Source: Bradyrhizobium sp. AT1 (lineage in GTDB: Bacteria > Pseudomonadota > Alphaproteobacteria > Rhizobiales > Xanthobacteraceae). From it: 49,761 nt of DNA. Made by a program: the position numbers and the translations under genes. Positions 16,313 through 28,077 of this stretch are shown here, in pieces. Under the pieces are notes generated by a model. That model was not told the DNA's origin, searched no databases, and worked only from the letters and a program-made list of their open reading frames with translations. The stretch is from NCBI RefSeq assembly GCF_001590795.1, contig NZ_JXDL01000001.1, forward strand, positions 3,146,431 to 3,196,191, in the 5' to 3' direction. Numbering within the stretch: position 1 is the first letter of the stretch; the number at the start of each line of letters is the position of its first letter.

Positions 16313-16496
16313 GGTTGTTCCTCGCGGCTACGCACTGCTTATCGCAGACAAGTTTCGCGCAAACGTTCAGCCCACCGCTCAAATTTTACCGGAGGAATTG
16401 GGGCACTGGGCACGCATCACCGCGCGGCCGCAATCCCGCTCTATTCTGCGACACCAAGCGGGGTGTCTCTGCGAACGATGTAAGGTCTCGGTAGTA

Positions 16497-17474
16497 TTAC
16501 AACCACTTCTTCCACTTGAAGATCCAGTACGGGACGATGGCGGCGATCAGCATCATCACCAGCGCCATCGGATAGCCGTGCACCCATTCGAGTTCCGGCA
16601 TCATCTTGAAGTTCATGCCGTAGATCGAGGCGATCAGCGTCGGCGGCATCAGGACGACGGCCATGACCGAGAACAGCTTGATGATGTTGTTCTGCTCGAG
16701 ATTGACGACGCCGAGCATGGCGTCGAGCACGAAGGTGATCTTGTTGGAGAGATAGGAGGCGTGGTCGGTCAGTGATGCCACGTCACGCTGCATGGTCTTG
16801 AGCTGCTCGCGCATGTCCTTCGACCATTTCACGCCCTCCACCACCGCGGACAGGAACGTCACGACGCGGCCGATCGAGACCAGGCTCTCGCGAACCTTCG
16901 AGGTCAAATCGCCCTTGCGGCCGATCGAGATCAGGATCTGGGAATATCTCTTGGCCTGCCCGTGGCGCTCGCTCTCCGGCTCGAAGATGTCGTGGCTGAC
17001 CTGGTCGATCTCGGCGCCGCATCGCTCCAGGATGTCGGCACAGCGATCGATGACGGCGTCCAGCAGCTCCATCAGCACGGCCTCGCCGGTGATGGACGGC
17101 GCGCAGGAGCGGGCGAACTTGGCCTCGACCAGGGCAAATGGCTTGGGCTGGTCGTAGCGCACCGTGACCAGGCGATGATCGGCGAGGATGAAGGTCACCG
17201 CCGTGGTCCTGGGCATGTCGGTATCGGAGTGGCACATCAGCGTCGCGGTCATGTAGCGCGCGCCATTCTCGATATAGAGGCGGCTGGAGATCTCGATCTC
17301 CTGCATGTCTTCCCGGGTCGGGATGGCGATGCCCGCGAGCCGCTCCACCGCCTTGTCCTCAGCCCCGCTAGGATTAACGAGATCGATCCAGACCGCGCTC
17401 TCCGGCAGCACCGTGAGGTCCTCGACGACCGCCTTCTTGAGGGAGGACTCGGAGGGAACAAAGACTGAAAACAT
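16497..17474 (-). CDS. corA: CorA-family magnesium/divalent metal channel
   Basis: A 325-residue CorA protein with a long cytoplasmic N-terminal domain and two C-terminal transmembrane helices (about 268-288 and 298-320). The selectivity motif is present as YGMNF (GMN near residues 286-288) at the mouth of the first helix, and the acidic loop PELEWVHGYP follows. The ATG at 17474 has GGAG 7 nt upstream; a TTG two codons earlier is possible. CorA imports Mg2+ and sometimes Co2+ or Ni2+. It is divergent from the L,D-transpeptidase gene. Confidence 0.93.
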   Translation of the reverse strand: MFSVFVPSESSLKKAVVEDLTVLPESAVWIDLVNPSGAEDKAVERLAGIAIPTREDMQEIEISSRLYIENGARYMTATLMCHSDTDMPRTTAVTFILADHRLVTVRYDQPKPFALVEAKFARSCAPSITGEAVLMELLDAVIDRCADILERCGAEIDQVSHDIFEPESERHGQAKRYSQILISIGRKGDLTSKVRESLVSIGRVVTFLSAVVEGVKWSKDMREQLKTMQRDVASLTDHASYLSNKITFVLDAMLGVVNLEQNNIIKLFSVMAVVLMPPTLIASIYGMNFKMMPELEWVHGYPMALVMMLIAAIVPYWIFKWKKWL

Positions 17475-17811
17475 GCACAACTCCAGAGACCCTGCGTCAG
17501 AATGACAGCCCTTAGCGCGATTCTGACAAGTTCACGATGACAAGCGGATTAACGAGGCGTTTCCATTTGTGGCGGCGCCATGTCCCAACTGTGGCACGGA
17601 ATCGACAGTTCGGCGCTTCCGGCCCAAAAACCTTCACGCGGCCGCAAAACTTGCGGCAGAAAAGCCACAGCCACGGTCTTGCAGCGCGGGAAAAGGGCTT
17701 CAGTGCTGGAATTGTGGCAGATTTCAACGATAATGGGGATTAACGGAGTCGAGGAACTTGGGCGGTAAGCTCAAGGCTTCCGCACGGTATTGTTTTGATT
17801 GGAACCAAACC
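17475..17811. other. 337-nt divergent regulatory region between corA and the L,D-transpeptidase
   Basis: No credible gene. It contains three TGTGGC copies preceded by T or C (TTGTGGC at 17567 and 17712, CTGTGGC at 17589) and a related complement GCCACAG at 17664. I could not match them to a known operator. Promoters for both flanking genes must lie here. Confidence 0.4.
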
Positions 17812-18498
17812 ATGTCGTCGCTGAAAGTTAAGTTTGGGATTTTGGCCGCTGGCCTGATGCTATCGGGCTGCATGCAGGCCACGCATTTCGAGGCGACCGA
17901 CACCAAGGCCTTCAAGCCGAAGGACAAGGAACTGCTCGCCAAGGTCCGGTACGAAAACACCCCGGTCGCTGAGCCGTTCCGCCGCGCCATCGTCGATTAC
18001 CACCGCAAGGAAGCGCCGGGCTCGATCGTGGTCGATTCCGACAACCATTACCTCTATTACGTGCAGGAGGGCGGCAAGGCGATCCGCTACGGCATCACCG
18101 TTGGCGAAGAAGCCATGGCCTGGTCGGGCATCGCCAAGGTCGGCAGCAAGACCGAGTGGCCGGCATGGCACCCCACCCCCGGCGAAATTTCGCGCCTGGG
18201 CGTGCCGACCTATGTCGCGCCCGGTCCGGACAATCCGATGGGCTCCCGTGCGATCTACCTCTATTCCGGCGGGAAAGACACGTTGTTCCGCATCCACGGC
18301 ACCAACCAGCCGGAATATATCGGCGCCTCGATCTCGTCGGGCTGCATCCGCCTGACCAACGAGGACGCGATCGATCTCTATGATCGCGTCAAGGTCGGCA
18401 CGATCGTGGTCGTGCTCGAGCCGAAGCACGGCGACTCGCCCTACAATTCGCGGCTGGCGCTCGGCAGCAGCCAGACCGGCCAGGCGGGCAGCTACTGA
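17812..18498 (+). CDS. L,D-transpeptidase (YkuD) lipoprotein
   Basis: A 228-residue enzyme that forms 3-3 peptidoglycan cross-links or attaches proteins to the wall. A signal ends in the lipobox LMLSGC, so the protein is a lipoprotein of the periplasm. The YkuD domain carries the catalytic His in HGTNQPEY (His162) and the nucleophile in SSGCIRLTN (Cys178). The ATG at 17812 places the lipobox correctly; an in-frame TTG at 17758 would add 18 residues before it. A strong terminator follows. Bradyrhizobia carry many such paralogues. Confidence 0.93.
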   Translation: MSSLKVKFGILAAGLMLSGCMQATHFEATDTKAFKPKDKELLAKVRYENTPVAEPFRRAIVDYHRKEAPGSIVVDSDNHYLYYVQEGGKAIRYGITVGEEAMAWSGIAKVGSKTEWPAWHPTPGEISRLGVPTYVAPGPDNPMGSRAIYLYSGGKDTLFRIHGTNQPEYIGASISSGCIRLTNEDAIDLYDRVKVGTIVVVLEPKHGDSPYNSRLALGSSQTGQAGSY

Positions 18499-18521
18499 TC
18501 GCCTGCTGATCTCCGAGATCC

Positions 18522-18550
18522 AAAAGCGCCGGTATCACCGGCGCTTTTTT
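18522..18550 (+). terminator. Terminator between two convergent genes
   Basis: GCGCCGG (18526-18532), loop TATCA, CCGGCGC (18538-18544), flanked by AAAA on the left and TTTTTT on the right, so it can serve both strands. The loop holds the stop codon of the minus-strand extensin-like gene. Confidence 0.88.
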
Positions 18551-19647
18551 GTTGCCGGCTTGTGCGGCTGGGACTTGCCGGCATCGGCCGCCGGCTTCTC
18601 CGCAGTTGCTGGAGACTTCTCCGTCGCCTCGTCGTCAGTTCCATCCTTTCCGTCAGGCTTGGCCTCGGGCTTCGCGGCGACTTCGCGCGGCGGGGCCTCC
18701 TCGGGGCGTTCGGCCGGCAGCAGCGGAGCGACCTGCGGGAGCGGATCCCAGACGTTCCACTGGCAGATCCGATAGTCGTTGCGCCGCTGGGCGAGGTCGA
18801 GATGGATATGGTCCTCGTGGTACCAGTCCGAGCCCGGGCCGAGCACGGTGGAAAACCGCGCACAGACCGAGTGCAGCACGCGCTCGCGCACCTCGCGCGC
18901 CAGGGTGCGGTCGGTGAGGCCGATCGATTGCCCGTTGGCGAGCTTGATGGCGCGAACGTCGATCGCATTGGCCTTGCCGTGCTCCGACAGCATCGCGCCA
19001 ACGACGCGGTTGCGGCCGCGGCACTCGAACGAATCGAAATTGTCGAGTTCGCCAATGGTCGAGCCGAGGCTGGAGGCCAGCGGCACCATGTCCTTGCGCA
19101 GCCAATCGGCGATCGCGGACGCCATGGTGCAGCGGAGAATCGCCGCCGGCTTGACCGTCACCTTGCGCTTGTCCGGCAGCACGACGGCTTCCAGCCGCAC
19201 CAGATCCTCGCCGCCGCAGGCGCCGGGGCCGCGGATGTCGGGAATTGAGGGCGCGATCGCGATCTCCTCGGTCAGCGCGAGGCGGCAGGCCGAGACGGGC
19301 TTCTGGGGCGCCGGCGCAGCCTCGGCGGGCTTGTCGGCGCCGCGCTTGTCGGGGGATGCCTTGTCTGCAGAAGGCTTGCCGTCAGCGTCCGGCGGAGCCT
19401 CGTCCGATGCTTTGGGCGCCTCCTCGGGGCGGGGGCGCGGCAGTGGGATCTTGGCGGAATGAACCGCCGCGCGCGGCCGTGGTGCGGCGATACCGAAGAT
19501 ATCCAGCGGAGACGTCGATTTTCGCGCCTCTGCCCGCTCGGAAAGCACGAGCGACAGGCCGAGCGCAGCGGTAACCATTGCCGCGCCAGCGGACATATAG
19601 CCGCGACAAGACCATTTGCGGCGAAAGTCCGGCAGGCTAAAACTCAT
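18535..19647 (-). CDS. Extensin-like C-terminal domain protein, exported
   Basis: A 370-residue protein with an N-terminal signal or anchor (hydrophobic residues 20-36), a Pro/Ala/Lys-rich low-complexity linker (about 50-115), the extensin-like C-terminal domain (about 118-300) and a second Pro/Ala/Lys-rich tail. The domain has SEHGKANAIDV and YHEDHIHLDL, whose His and Asp residues resemble the zinc site of LAS/VanY-type peptidases, so a cell-wall hydrolase role is plausible but unproven. Four Cys residues may form disulfides. The ATG at 19647 is chosen; an upstream in-frame extension lacks a credible start. It is divergent from the acyl-CoA synthetase. Confidence 0.85.
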   Translation of the reverse strand: MSFSLPDFRRKWSCRGYMSAGAAMVTAALGLSLVLSERAEARKSTSPLDIFGIAAPRPRAAVHSAKIPLPRPRPEEAPKASDEAPPDADGKPSADKASPDKRGADKPAEAAPAPQKPVSACRLALTEEIAIAPSIPDIRGPGACGGEDLVRLEAVVLPDKRKVTVKPAAILRCTMASAIADWLRKDMVPLASSLGSTIGELDNFDSFECRGRNRVVGAMLSEHGKANAIDVRAIKLANGQSIGLTDRTLAREVRERVLHSVCARFSTVLGPGSDWYHEDHIHLDLAQRRNDYRICQWNVWDPLPQVAPLLPAERPEEAPPREVAAKPEAKPDGKDGTDDEATEKSPATAEKPAADAGKSQPHKPATKKRR

Positions 19648-19711
19648 GGCAATCTTTGGCCCAACGCTGAGAGCGACAACGCGCCCAGCGACTTCTCGGA
19701 GGAACGTCGGA

Positions 19712-21340
<1,629 letters not shown>

Positions 21341-21352
21341 GGCGCGGTGCCA

Positions 21353-21510
21353 ACCCTCCCCTGGAGGGGGAGGGTCGGCTCACATGAAGCGAAGCGCAAT
21401 GTGAGACGGGGTGGGGTGATCTCTCCACGCAGGCACCGCCGCGGTGGAGAAACTGTCACCCCACCCCGCTCGCGCTTCGCGCGATCGACCCTCCCCCTCC
21501 AGGGGAGGGT
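21353..21510. repeat. Large inverted-repeat intergenic element
   Basis: An exact 25-bp inverted repeat: 21353-21377 (starting ACCCTCCCCTGGAGG) and 21486-21510 are perfect reverse complements. The 108 nt between also contain pairing parts, CACCCCACCCCGC-like against GACGGGGTGGGGTGA. The long hairpin resembles dispersed repeats of Bradyrhizobium. No gene lies in the surrounding 21341-21618 region. Confidence 0.85.
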
Positions 21511-21618
21511 AAGAGAGCGTGGACTGCCCTTGAATTTGCCCCCGCGCCGTGGTCTCAACGGCCCATCGTCGCGCCAGATCGGCCGGCATCGCCCCAAAAT
21601 CCCGGCAGAGCTCACTCG

Positions 21619-22473
21619 ATGGCCCGCAGGTTTTCCGCTCCCTATCAGTCGGAGCCCGTGTCCAGCCTCGCGAGCTGGGCGCGCAATCTGGCCGTGTTCG
21701 CCGTGGTGGCGGTGGTGGTGTCGGTCATCATCGTCCGCTTCGATTTCCTGGAGCCAAAGCCGGCGCTTGCGACCTTCTTCGGCGGGCTCGCAATCGCCGG
21801 CCTCTCGATCCTGTTCGGGCTCCTAGGCTTTGCCGCGATCTGGCAGAACGGCTCGCGCGGCATGGCGCGCATCCTGATCGCCTTCCTGATCGACGGGGCG
21901 ATCCTCGCCTATCCCGCCTATCTGGCCTTGCAATATCGCAAGCTGCCGGCGATCCACGACATCACCACCGACGCGATCGACCCGCCCCGTTTCGAAGCGC
22001 TGGCGCGCCTGCGCACCGGCGAGGGCACCAATCCCGCAGTCTATGCCGGCCTCTATTCGGCGGAGCAGCAGCGCCACTTCTATCCCGATATCGAGCCCGT
22101 CGAGCTCGAGATTTCCGTCGACCGCGCCTATGCGATCGCGCTCCAGCTCGTCAACAAGCGTAAATGGATCGTCATCGACGAGCGCGCCCCGCAGCCGCCG
22201 CGCCGCATCGGCCGCATCGAGGCGGTGGCGCGCACGCCGATCATGGGGTTTCGCGAGGACGTTTCGATCAGGTTCGTGGCGGACGGCGATGATTCCCGCG
22301 TCGATATCCGCTCGGCCTCGCGCAATTTCGACAGCGATCTCGGCAGCAACGCCGCGCGGGTCAAGAAGTTCATCGACGACCTCAACACCGCCGCCGACGC
22401 CGACGCACTCAAGCCGGTGAAGAAGACGCCGGTGACACCGCCAAAGGCGCCGGCGAAGACGGTGAAGAAGTAG
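21619..22473 (+). CDS. DUF1499 membrane protein
   Basis: A 284-residue protein with three predicted helices at the N-terminus (about 23-41, 47-70, 78-98), then a DUF1499 domain (residues 115-255) with RTGEGTNPAVYAG, YPDIEPVEL, RTPIMGFREDVSIRF and DSRVDIRSASR, and a Lys/Pro-rich tail. DUF1499 is widespread in proteobacteria and plant plastids, and its biochemical role is unknown. ATG 21619. It stands alone between two repeat elements. Confidence 0.85.
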   Translation: MARRFSAPYQSEPVSSLASWARNLAVFAVVAVVVSVIIVRFDFLEPKPALATFFGGLAIAGLSILFGLLGFAAIWQNGSRGMARILIAFLIDGAILAYPAYLALQYRKLPAIHDITTDAIDPPRFEALARLRTGEGTNPAVYAGLYSAEQQRHFYPDIEPVELEISVDRAYAIALQLVNKRKWIVIDERAPQPPRRIGRIEAVARTPIMGFREDVSIRFVADGDDSRVDIRSASRNFDSDLGSNAARVKKFIDDLNTAADADALKPVKKTPVTPPKAPAKTVKK

Positions 22474-22484
22474 CCTCGACCGTC

Positions 22485-22585
22485 GTTCCGGGGCGGTCCG
22501 CAGGACCGAGCCCGGAATCCATCGGGCCGCAGCGTTGGTGGATGAATGGATTCCGGGCTCGATGCTTCGCATCGCCCCGGAATGA
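22485..22585. repeat. Inverted-repeat intergenic element
   Basis: GAGCCCGGAATCCAT (22508-22522) and ATGGATTCCGGGCTC (22546-22560) are exact 15-nt reverse complements, with outer GTTCCGGGGCG/CGCCCCGGAA arms. It separates the DUF1499 gene from the convergent MBL hydrolase gene and may act as a bidirectional terminator. Confidence 0.8.
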
Positions 22586-22592
22586 CACCGAG

Positions 22593-23516
22593 CTAGGCGC
22601 CCGCCATCCTGTACGTCCCGCCTATCACGGGATCGCCATCCGTCGCCACGATACCGCGGGCAACCAAATCTTCCAGGTGCGCCAGCACGGAATAGCCGGC
22701 GGCTGTCGTCAGCCTCGGATCGATCCCGATATAGATCGCACGCACCATGGTCGGGATGTCGGTCTCGCCCTTGGCGAGGCGGTGCAGGATCGAGGCCTCG
22801 CGCGCCTTGCGGTGGCGGATCAGGAAGCGCACGAAGCGCGGGCCGTCGGGAATCTCCGGGCCGTGGCCGGAGAAATAGAGGTCCTCCTCGCGCGCGGCAA
22901 GCCGGTCGAGCGAGTCCATATAGTCGATCATCGAGCCGTCGGGCGGCGCCACGATCGAGGTCGACCAGCCCATCACGTGGTCGCCGACGAAGTTGAACTT
23001 CCGCTCCGGCCAGGCGAAGGCCAGATGATTGGCAGTGTGGCCGGGCGTCGCGACGGCCTCGAGCCGCCAGCCGTCGCCTTCGACGACATCGCCATGGGCG
23101 ATCCTGATGTCGGGCTCGAAATCGCGATCGGAGCCGGATTCCGGGTTGTGCTTCTCGCTCTCGAAACGCGGACGTGAGGCCCGGTGCGGGCCTTCGGCAT
23201 AAACCGGCGCGCCCGTCGCCTGCTTGATGCGCGCCGTGTTCGGCGAATGGTCGCGATGGGTGTGGGTAACGAAAATATGGCTCACCGTCTCGCCGCGCAC
23301 GGCATCGAGCAGCGCAGCCGCATGGGCTTCGTCATCCGGGCCGGGATCGATGATCGCGACATTGCCGGTGCCGACGATGTAGCTGACCGTGCCGGTGAAG
23401 GTGAACGGGCTCGGATTGTTGCAGAGCACGCGGCGCACGCCGGGGCGGACTTCCTCGACGATGCCGGCTTTCAGCGGAAAGTTGCGGTTGAACGGGACGT
23501 CGTCATTGTCGGACAT
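22593..23516 (-). CDS. Metallo-beta-lactamase-fold hydrolase (LACTB2-like)
   Basis: A 307-residue MBL-fold protein with the zinc motif HTHRDH at residues 85-90, ATPGHTANHLAF, VGDHVMGW and a late FSGHGPEI. A C-terminal winged-helix-like region (about 240-300) is as found in LACTB2-type hydrolases. Such proteins include glyoxalase II-like and ribonuclease activities, so the substrate is open. ATG 23516. A repeat element separates it from the glutaryl-CoA dehydrogenase gene. Confidence 0.88.
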   Translation of the reverse strand: MSDNDDVPFNRNFPLKAGIVEEVRPGVRRVLCNNPSPFTFTGTVSYIVGTGNVAIIDPGPDDEAHAAALLDAVRGETVSHIFVTHTHRDHSPNTARIKQATGAPVYAEGPHRASRPRFESEKHNPESGSDRDFEPDIRIAHGDVVEGDGWRLEAVATPGHTANHLAFAWPERKFNFVGDHVMGWSTSIVAPPDGSMIDYMDSLDRLAAREEDLYFSGHGPEIPDGPRFVRFLIRHRKAREASILHRLAKGETDIPTMVRAIYIGIDPRLTTAAGYSVLAHLEDLVARGIVATDGDPVIGGTYRMAGA

Positions 23517-23543
23517 GGCTTGCTCATAACCTTGCTGACTTCG

Positions 23544-23652
23544 TCATGCCCGGCCTTGTGCCGGGCATCCACGTTCTTCGCGTGTCCTAGAACGTGGATG
23601 GCCGGGACATCCAGCGCGAAGACGCGCTTCGCGCTTTTGCCCGGCCATGGCG
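23544..23652. repeat. Palindromic intergenic repeat
   Basis: ATGCCCGGC and GCCGGGCAT form a small hairpin, and ATCCACGTTCT (23567-23577) pairs exactly with AGAACGTGGAT (23589-23599). The sequence resembles the dispersed elements of Bradyrhizobium. It lies between two minus-strand genes. Confidence 0.75.
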
Positions 23653-23685
23653 TCGAAGAGTTCGCCTGCCCCGTACCCTGCGAGC

Positions 23686-24900
<1,215 letters not shown>

Positions 24901-25030
24901 GAAACGTCCTTTCGTCTGGTTCCGTCAAAATTTGCCCGACAAAGTAAAGCGCCGCGGCAACAAGTGCAATTGCGTTGCAGATGGATGGATCTGCGTGAAT
25001 CCCGGGGACGCGCGCCCCGGAATGACGGCG

Positions 25031-26107
25031 CTAGCTCTCGAGCTGCTCGTTGGCGACGATCTCGATGCCGAAGCCCGACAAGCCTTTGTAGTCGTGGACC
25101 GAAGAGGTGAGATGCCGGATCGAGGTGACGCCGAGATCGCGCAGGATCTGCGCGCCGACGCCGACCTCGCGCCACTGGCGGTTGCGGTCGGCCTCCGTCG
25201 CCGACTCGTCCGGCAGCGCCGCCACGGGGACACCGGCCGCACCGTCGCGCAAATAGACCAGCACCCCACGGCCCGATTTCTTGAAATGCTCGAGCACCGC
25301 CGCCATGCGCTTGTGCCCGGTGAAGATGTCCTTGACGATGTTCGGCTTGTGGAAGCGCGTCAGCACGTTCTTGCCGTCGCCGACGCCGTTGTAGACGAAC
25401 GCGACGTGGGCGATGGAATCGAACGGCGAGCGGTAGGCATAGCCCTGCAAGGGTCCGATCGGGCTTTCGGTGACGAAGGTCGAGACCCGCTCGATCAGCT
25501 TCTCGCGCGCCTGGCGGTAGGCGATCATGTCCGCGATGGTGACGTGCTTGAGCTTATGCTGGGCGGCGAAGCGGGCGACCTGCTCGCCCTTCATCACGCT
25601 GCCATCGTCGTTCATCAATTCGCTGATGACGCCGACCGGCGGCAGCCCGGAGAGCTTGCAGAGGTCGACGGCGGCCTCGGTATGGCCCGAGCGCAGCAAC
25701 ACGCCGCCGTCCTTGGCGATCAGCGGGAAGATGTGGCCGGGACGGGCGAAGTCGTTGGCGCCGACATTGGGATTGGCGAGCGCACGGCAGCACGAGGCGC
25801 GCTCCTCGGCGGAAATCCCGGTGCCGCCATCGGGCTTGTAGTCGATCGACACCGTGAACGCGGTGGTGTGCGCGGAATCGTTATGGGCGACCATCGGATC
25901 GAGCCGCAGACGGCGGGCGTCCTCGGCGGTGACAGGCGCGCAGACGATGCCTGAGGTGTGGCGGATGATGAACGCCATCTTCTCGGCCGTGCAGAGCGAG
26001 GCGGCGACGATCAAATCCCCCTCGCCTTCGCGGTCGTCGTCGTCGGTAACGACCACGAGCTCACCCCGGGCAAAGGCCTGCAAGACTTCCTGAACGCTAT
26101 CGGGCAT
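25031..26107 (-). CDS. ribB: 3,4-dihydroxy-2-butanone 4-phosphate synthase with degenerate RibA half
   Basis: A 358-residue two-domain riboflavin enzyme. Residues 1-205 are an intact RibB domain (DDDDREGEGDLIVAA, HTSGIVCAP, FARPGHIFPL, RSGHTEAAVDL). Residues 206-358 resemble GTP cyclohydrolase II in its C-terminal part (VGVGAQILRDLGV, YKGLSGFGIEIV), but the zinc-binding Cys cluster is missing; at that place the protein reads RFHKPNIVKDIFTGHKR. The second half is therefore not expected to hydrolyse GTP. ATG 26107. I found no FMN riboswitch upstream. Confidence 0.92.
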   Translation of the reverse strand: MPDSVQEVLQAFARGELVVVTDDDDREGEGDLIVAASLCTAEKMAFIIRHTSGIVCAPVTAEDARRLRLDPMVAHNDSAHTTAFTVSIDYKPDGGTGISAEERASCCRALANPNVGANDFARPGHIFPLIAKDGGVLLRSGHTEAAVDLCKLSGLPPVGVISELMNDDGSVMKGEQVARFAAQHKLKHVTIADMIAYRQAREKLIERVSTFVTESPIGPLQGYAYRSPFDSIAHVAFVYNGVGDGKNVLTRFHKPNIVKDIFTGHKRMAAVLEHFKKSGRGVLVYLRDGAAGVPVAALPDESATEADRNRQWREVGVGAQILRDLGVTSIRHLTSSVHDYKGLSGFGIEIVANEQLES

Positions 26108-26279
26108 GTCCCAATCTCTATCGGTTATGCCGGGAGGCTTAGCCGGACTTGAGCCGGGGCGCTAGTGTCCTGGACGCAACCGCATATTCCGGGCGGCGGG
26201 CCATCCGGAGGCCGGCTTGCACCGAAGATACCAGGGATATAGGCGCAAGACCGCCGGGGAGGAAGGCGGCCGGCCGTTC

Positions 26280-28010
26280 TCAGGGCAACACTTCGCGGCG
26301 CTCGCCGAGCCGCTGATCGAGTTCGGCGCGCTTGTCGGCCAGAAGGCCGGCCTGGGCGGCTTCGATCACCGTGAACAGCTCGTGGGCATCGCTGAGCCGG
26401 GTCACGGTGACGTAGCTGGCGCCGGCCTCGTAGAGCGCGCCGACATCGGCCAGCAGGTCGGCCGTGGCCACGATCAAGGCGGTCGGATTGAGCGCGCGGA
26501 CGTGGCGAACCAGCTTCTCGTTGGTGGCGCCCTTCAGCAGCGAATCCGGCACGCTGAGGATGATCATCTCGGACTTGCCGATGCCGGCATGGAGCAGCGT
26601 ATCGACATTGCTGATGTCGCCGTAGATCACGTGCAGGCCGCGCGAAAGCAGGGTCTGGTACACATTCGGGTTGAAGTCGACCACGGTGATCTGCTCGAGC
26701 AGCACCGGCGCCTGCCGCTCGATCTCGGCGAGCAGGGCGCTCGCCGCACGGAAAAAGCCGAGGATGACGATGCGGCGAGCCTCGCCATGGCCGCCCTCGT
26801 GCCCCTCCTCGCCGTGGCCGTTGCCGTGGTCGAGGTCGCGCAGGCCAATCCGCTTCAGGGGGCCGATCGCCCAGCGGGTGATCTCGTCGCTGCGGCTCAT
26901 CGCGAAGGTCGAGAGCACGGCGAGCACCACGAAGGCGAAGGAGACCGCGTTCGCCGTCTGCGCCGCGATATGGTGATCGTTGACGCCGGTCTGGATCACC
27001 ACCAGCGAGAACTCGGAGATCTGCGCGAGATTCAGCGCCGGCAGCAGGCTGGCGCGCAGGCCCTGCTTCATCAGATAAAGCGGCGTGAAGGTGGTGACGA
27101 GGCGGCTGACCACCGTGAAGGCCGCGATCATCAGCGCCAGCCCGATCACGGAGAGGCCGGGCACGGGAATGGTCATGCCGAGCGCGACGAAGAACAGGGT
27201 GATGAAGAAGTCGCGCAGCGTGGTGACCTTGGCGGTGACGTCGAGCGCGTAGGGAAAGGTCGAGAGCGAGACGCCGGCGATTAGCGCGCCCATCTCGCGC
27301 GACAGCGACAGCCGCTCGGCGGTCTCGGCGACGAGAAAGCACCAGGCCAGCGCGCCGAGCAGGATCAGCTCGGGGCGGCGTGCGATCTGGTGGAACAGGC
27401 GCGGCAGCACGTAGCGGCTGACCAGCAACGCGGCGGCGACCAGCACCGCGACGCGGCCGATCGAGAGCAGGATGACGCTGGCTTGCAGATTGGCAAGGCT
27501 CGGTTGCACGGCCAGGAACAGGATCGCGAAGATGTCCTGGAGCACCAGCACGCCGAGCGTGATGCGCCCCGGCAGCGTGTCGAGCTCGCGCTTCTCGTAG
27601 AGCACCTTGACGATGATGACGGTGCTCGACAGCGCGCAGGCGACGCAGAGATAGACCGCATCGAAATGCCCGCCGCCGAGCGACAGGCCGATGCCGACGA
27701 AGAACAGGACCCCGAGCAGGCAGCCCCCCAGCAGTTGGCCGCCCGCCGCGAACAGGATCACCTTTCCGGCCCGCACGATCTTCTTCAGGTCGATCTCCAG
27801 GCCGATCATGAACAGCATGAAGATCAGGCCGAGCTCGGAGATGACGCCAATCGATTCCTGCGAATGGACCCAGCCGGTGCCGAATGGACCTATGCAGAAG
27901 CCGGCGATAAGATAGGCCAGGATCAGCGGCTGCCGGGAGAAATGGGCGAGCAGGCCCAGCATCCAGGCAAAAAGAATACAGAGAGTGATGTCGCGAATGA
28001 GCTCGTGCAT
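26280..28010 (-). CDS. KefB/YbaL-like cation:proton antiporter with TrkA-N-like domain
   Basis: A 576-residue protein. Residues 1-385 form the CPA2 antiporter core with about 12 helices (GPFGTGWVHS, MIGLEIDLKKI, a conserved LSSTVIIVKVL and an acidic GVLVLQDIFAIL). A His/Gly-rich linker (GNGHGEEGHEGGHGEA) joins it to a C-terminal NAD-binding-like domain whose glycine motif is degenerate (VILGFFRAAS where GxGxxG is expected). The ATG at 28010 is chosen over a longer frame. It likely exports K+ or Na+; regulation by NAD(H) is doubtful. Confidence 0.88.
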   Translation of the reverse strand: MHELIRDITLCILFAWMLGLLAHFSRQPLILAYLIAGFCIGPFGTGWVHSQESIGVISELGLIFMLFMIGLEIDLKKIVRAGKVILFAAGGQLLGGCLLGVLFFVGIGLSLGGGHFDAVYLCVACALSSTVIIVKVLYEKRELDTLPGRITLGVLVLQDIFAILFLAVQPSLANLQASVILLSIGRVAVLVAAALLVSRYVLPRLFHQIARRPELILLGALAWCFLVAETAERLSLSREMGALIAGVSLSTFPYALDVTAKVTTLRDFFITLFFVALGMTIPVPGLSVIGLALMIAAFTVVSRLVTTFTPLYLMKQGLRASLLPALNLAQISEFSLVVIQTGVNDHHIAAQTANAVSFAFVVLAVLSTFAMSRSDEITRWAIGPLKRIGLRDLDHGNGHGEEGHEGGHGEARRIVILGFFRAASALLAEIERQAPVLLEQITVVDFNPNVYQTLLSRGLHVIYGDISNVDTLLHAGIGKSEMIILSVPDSLLKGATNEKLVRHVRALNPTALIVATADLLADVGALYEAGASYVTVTRLSDAHELFTVIEAAQAGLLADKRAELDQRLGERREVLP

Positions 28011-28077
28011 ACCAAATTGGTCCGTTTTGCCGCACCCTAGAGCCGGGTTGCGGCGCGGCAAGCGAGCAATTCGTCAC

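Noticed and set aside
17567..17718. TTGTGGC repeats and a TGGCAC string as a sigma-54 promoter
   Set aside because: No TTGC at the correct distance after TGGCAC; the TGTGGC copies are not regularly spaced.
26108..26279. Possible FMN riboswitch before ribB
   Set aside because: None of the conserved RFN elements are present on the minus strand in this interval.
26125..28077. 650-residue minus-strand frame over the antiporter gene
   Set aside because: Shifted frame of the same strand; product is extremely Arg-rich, while the antiporter in the other frame has clear family motifs.
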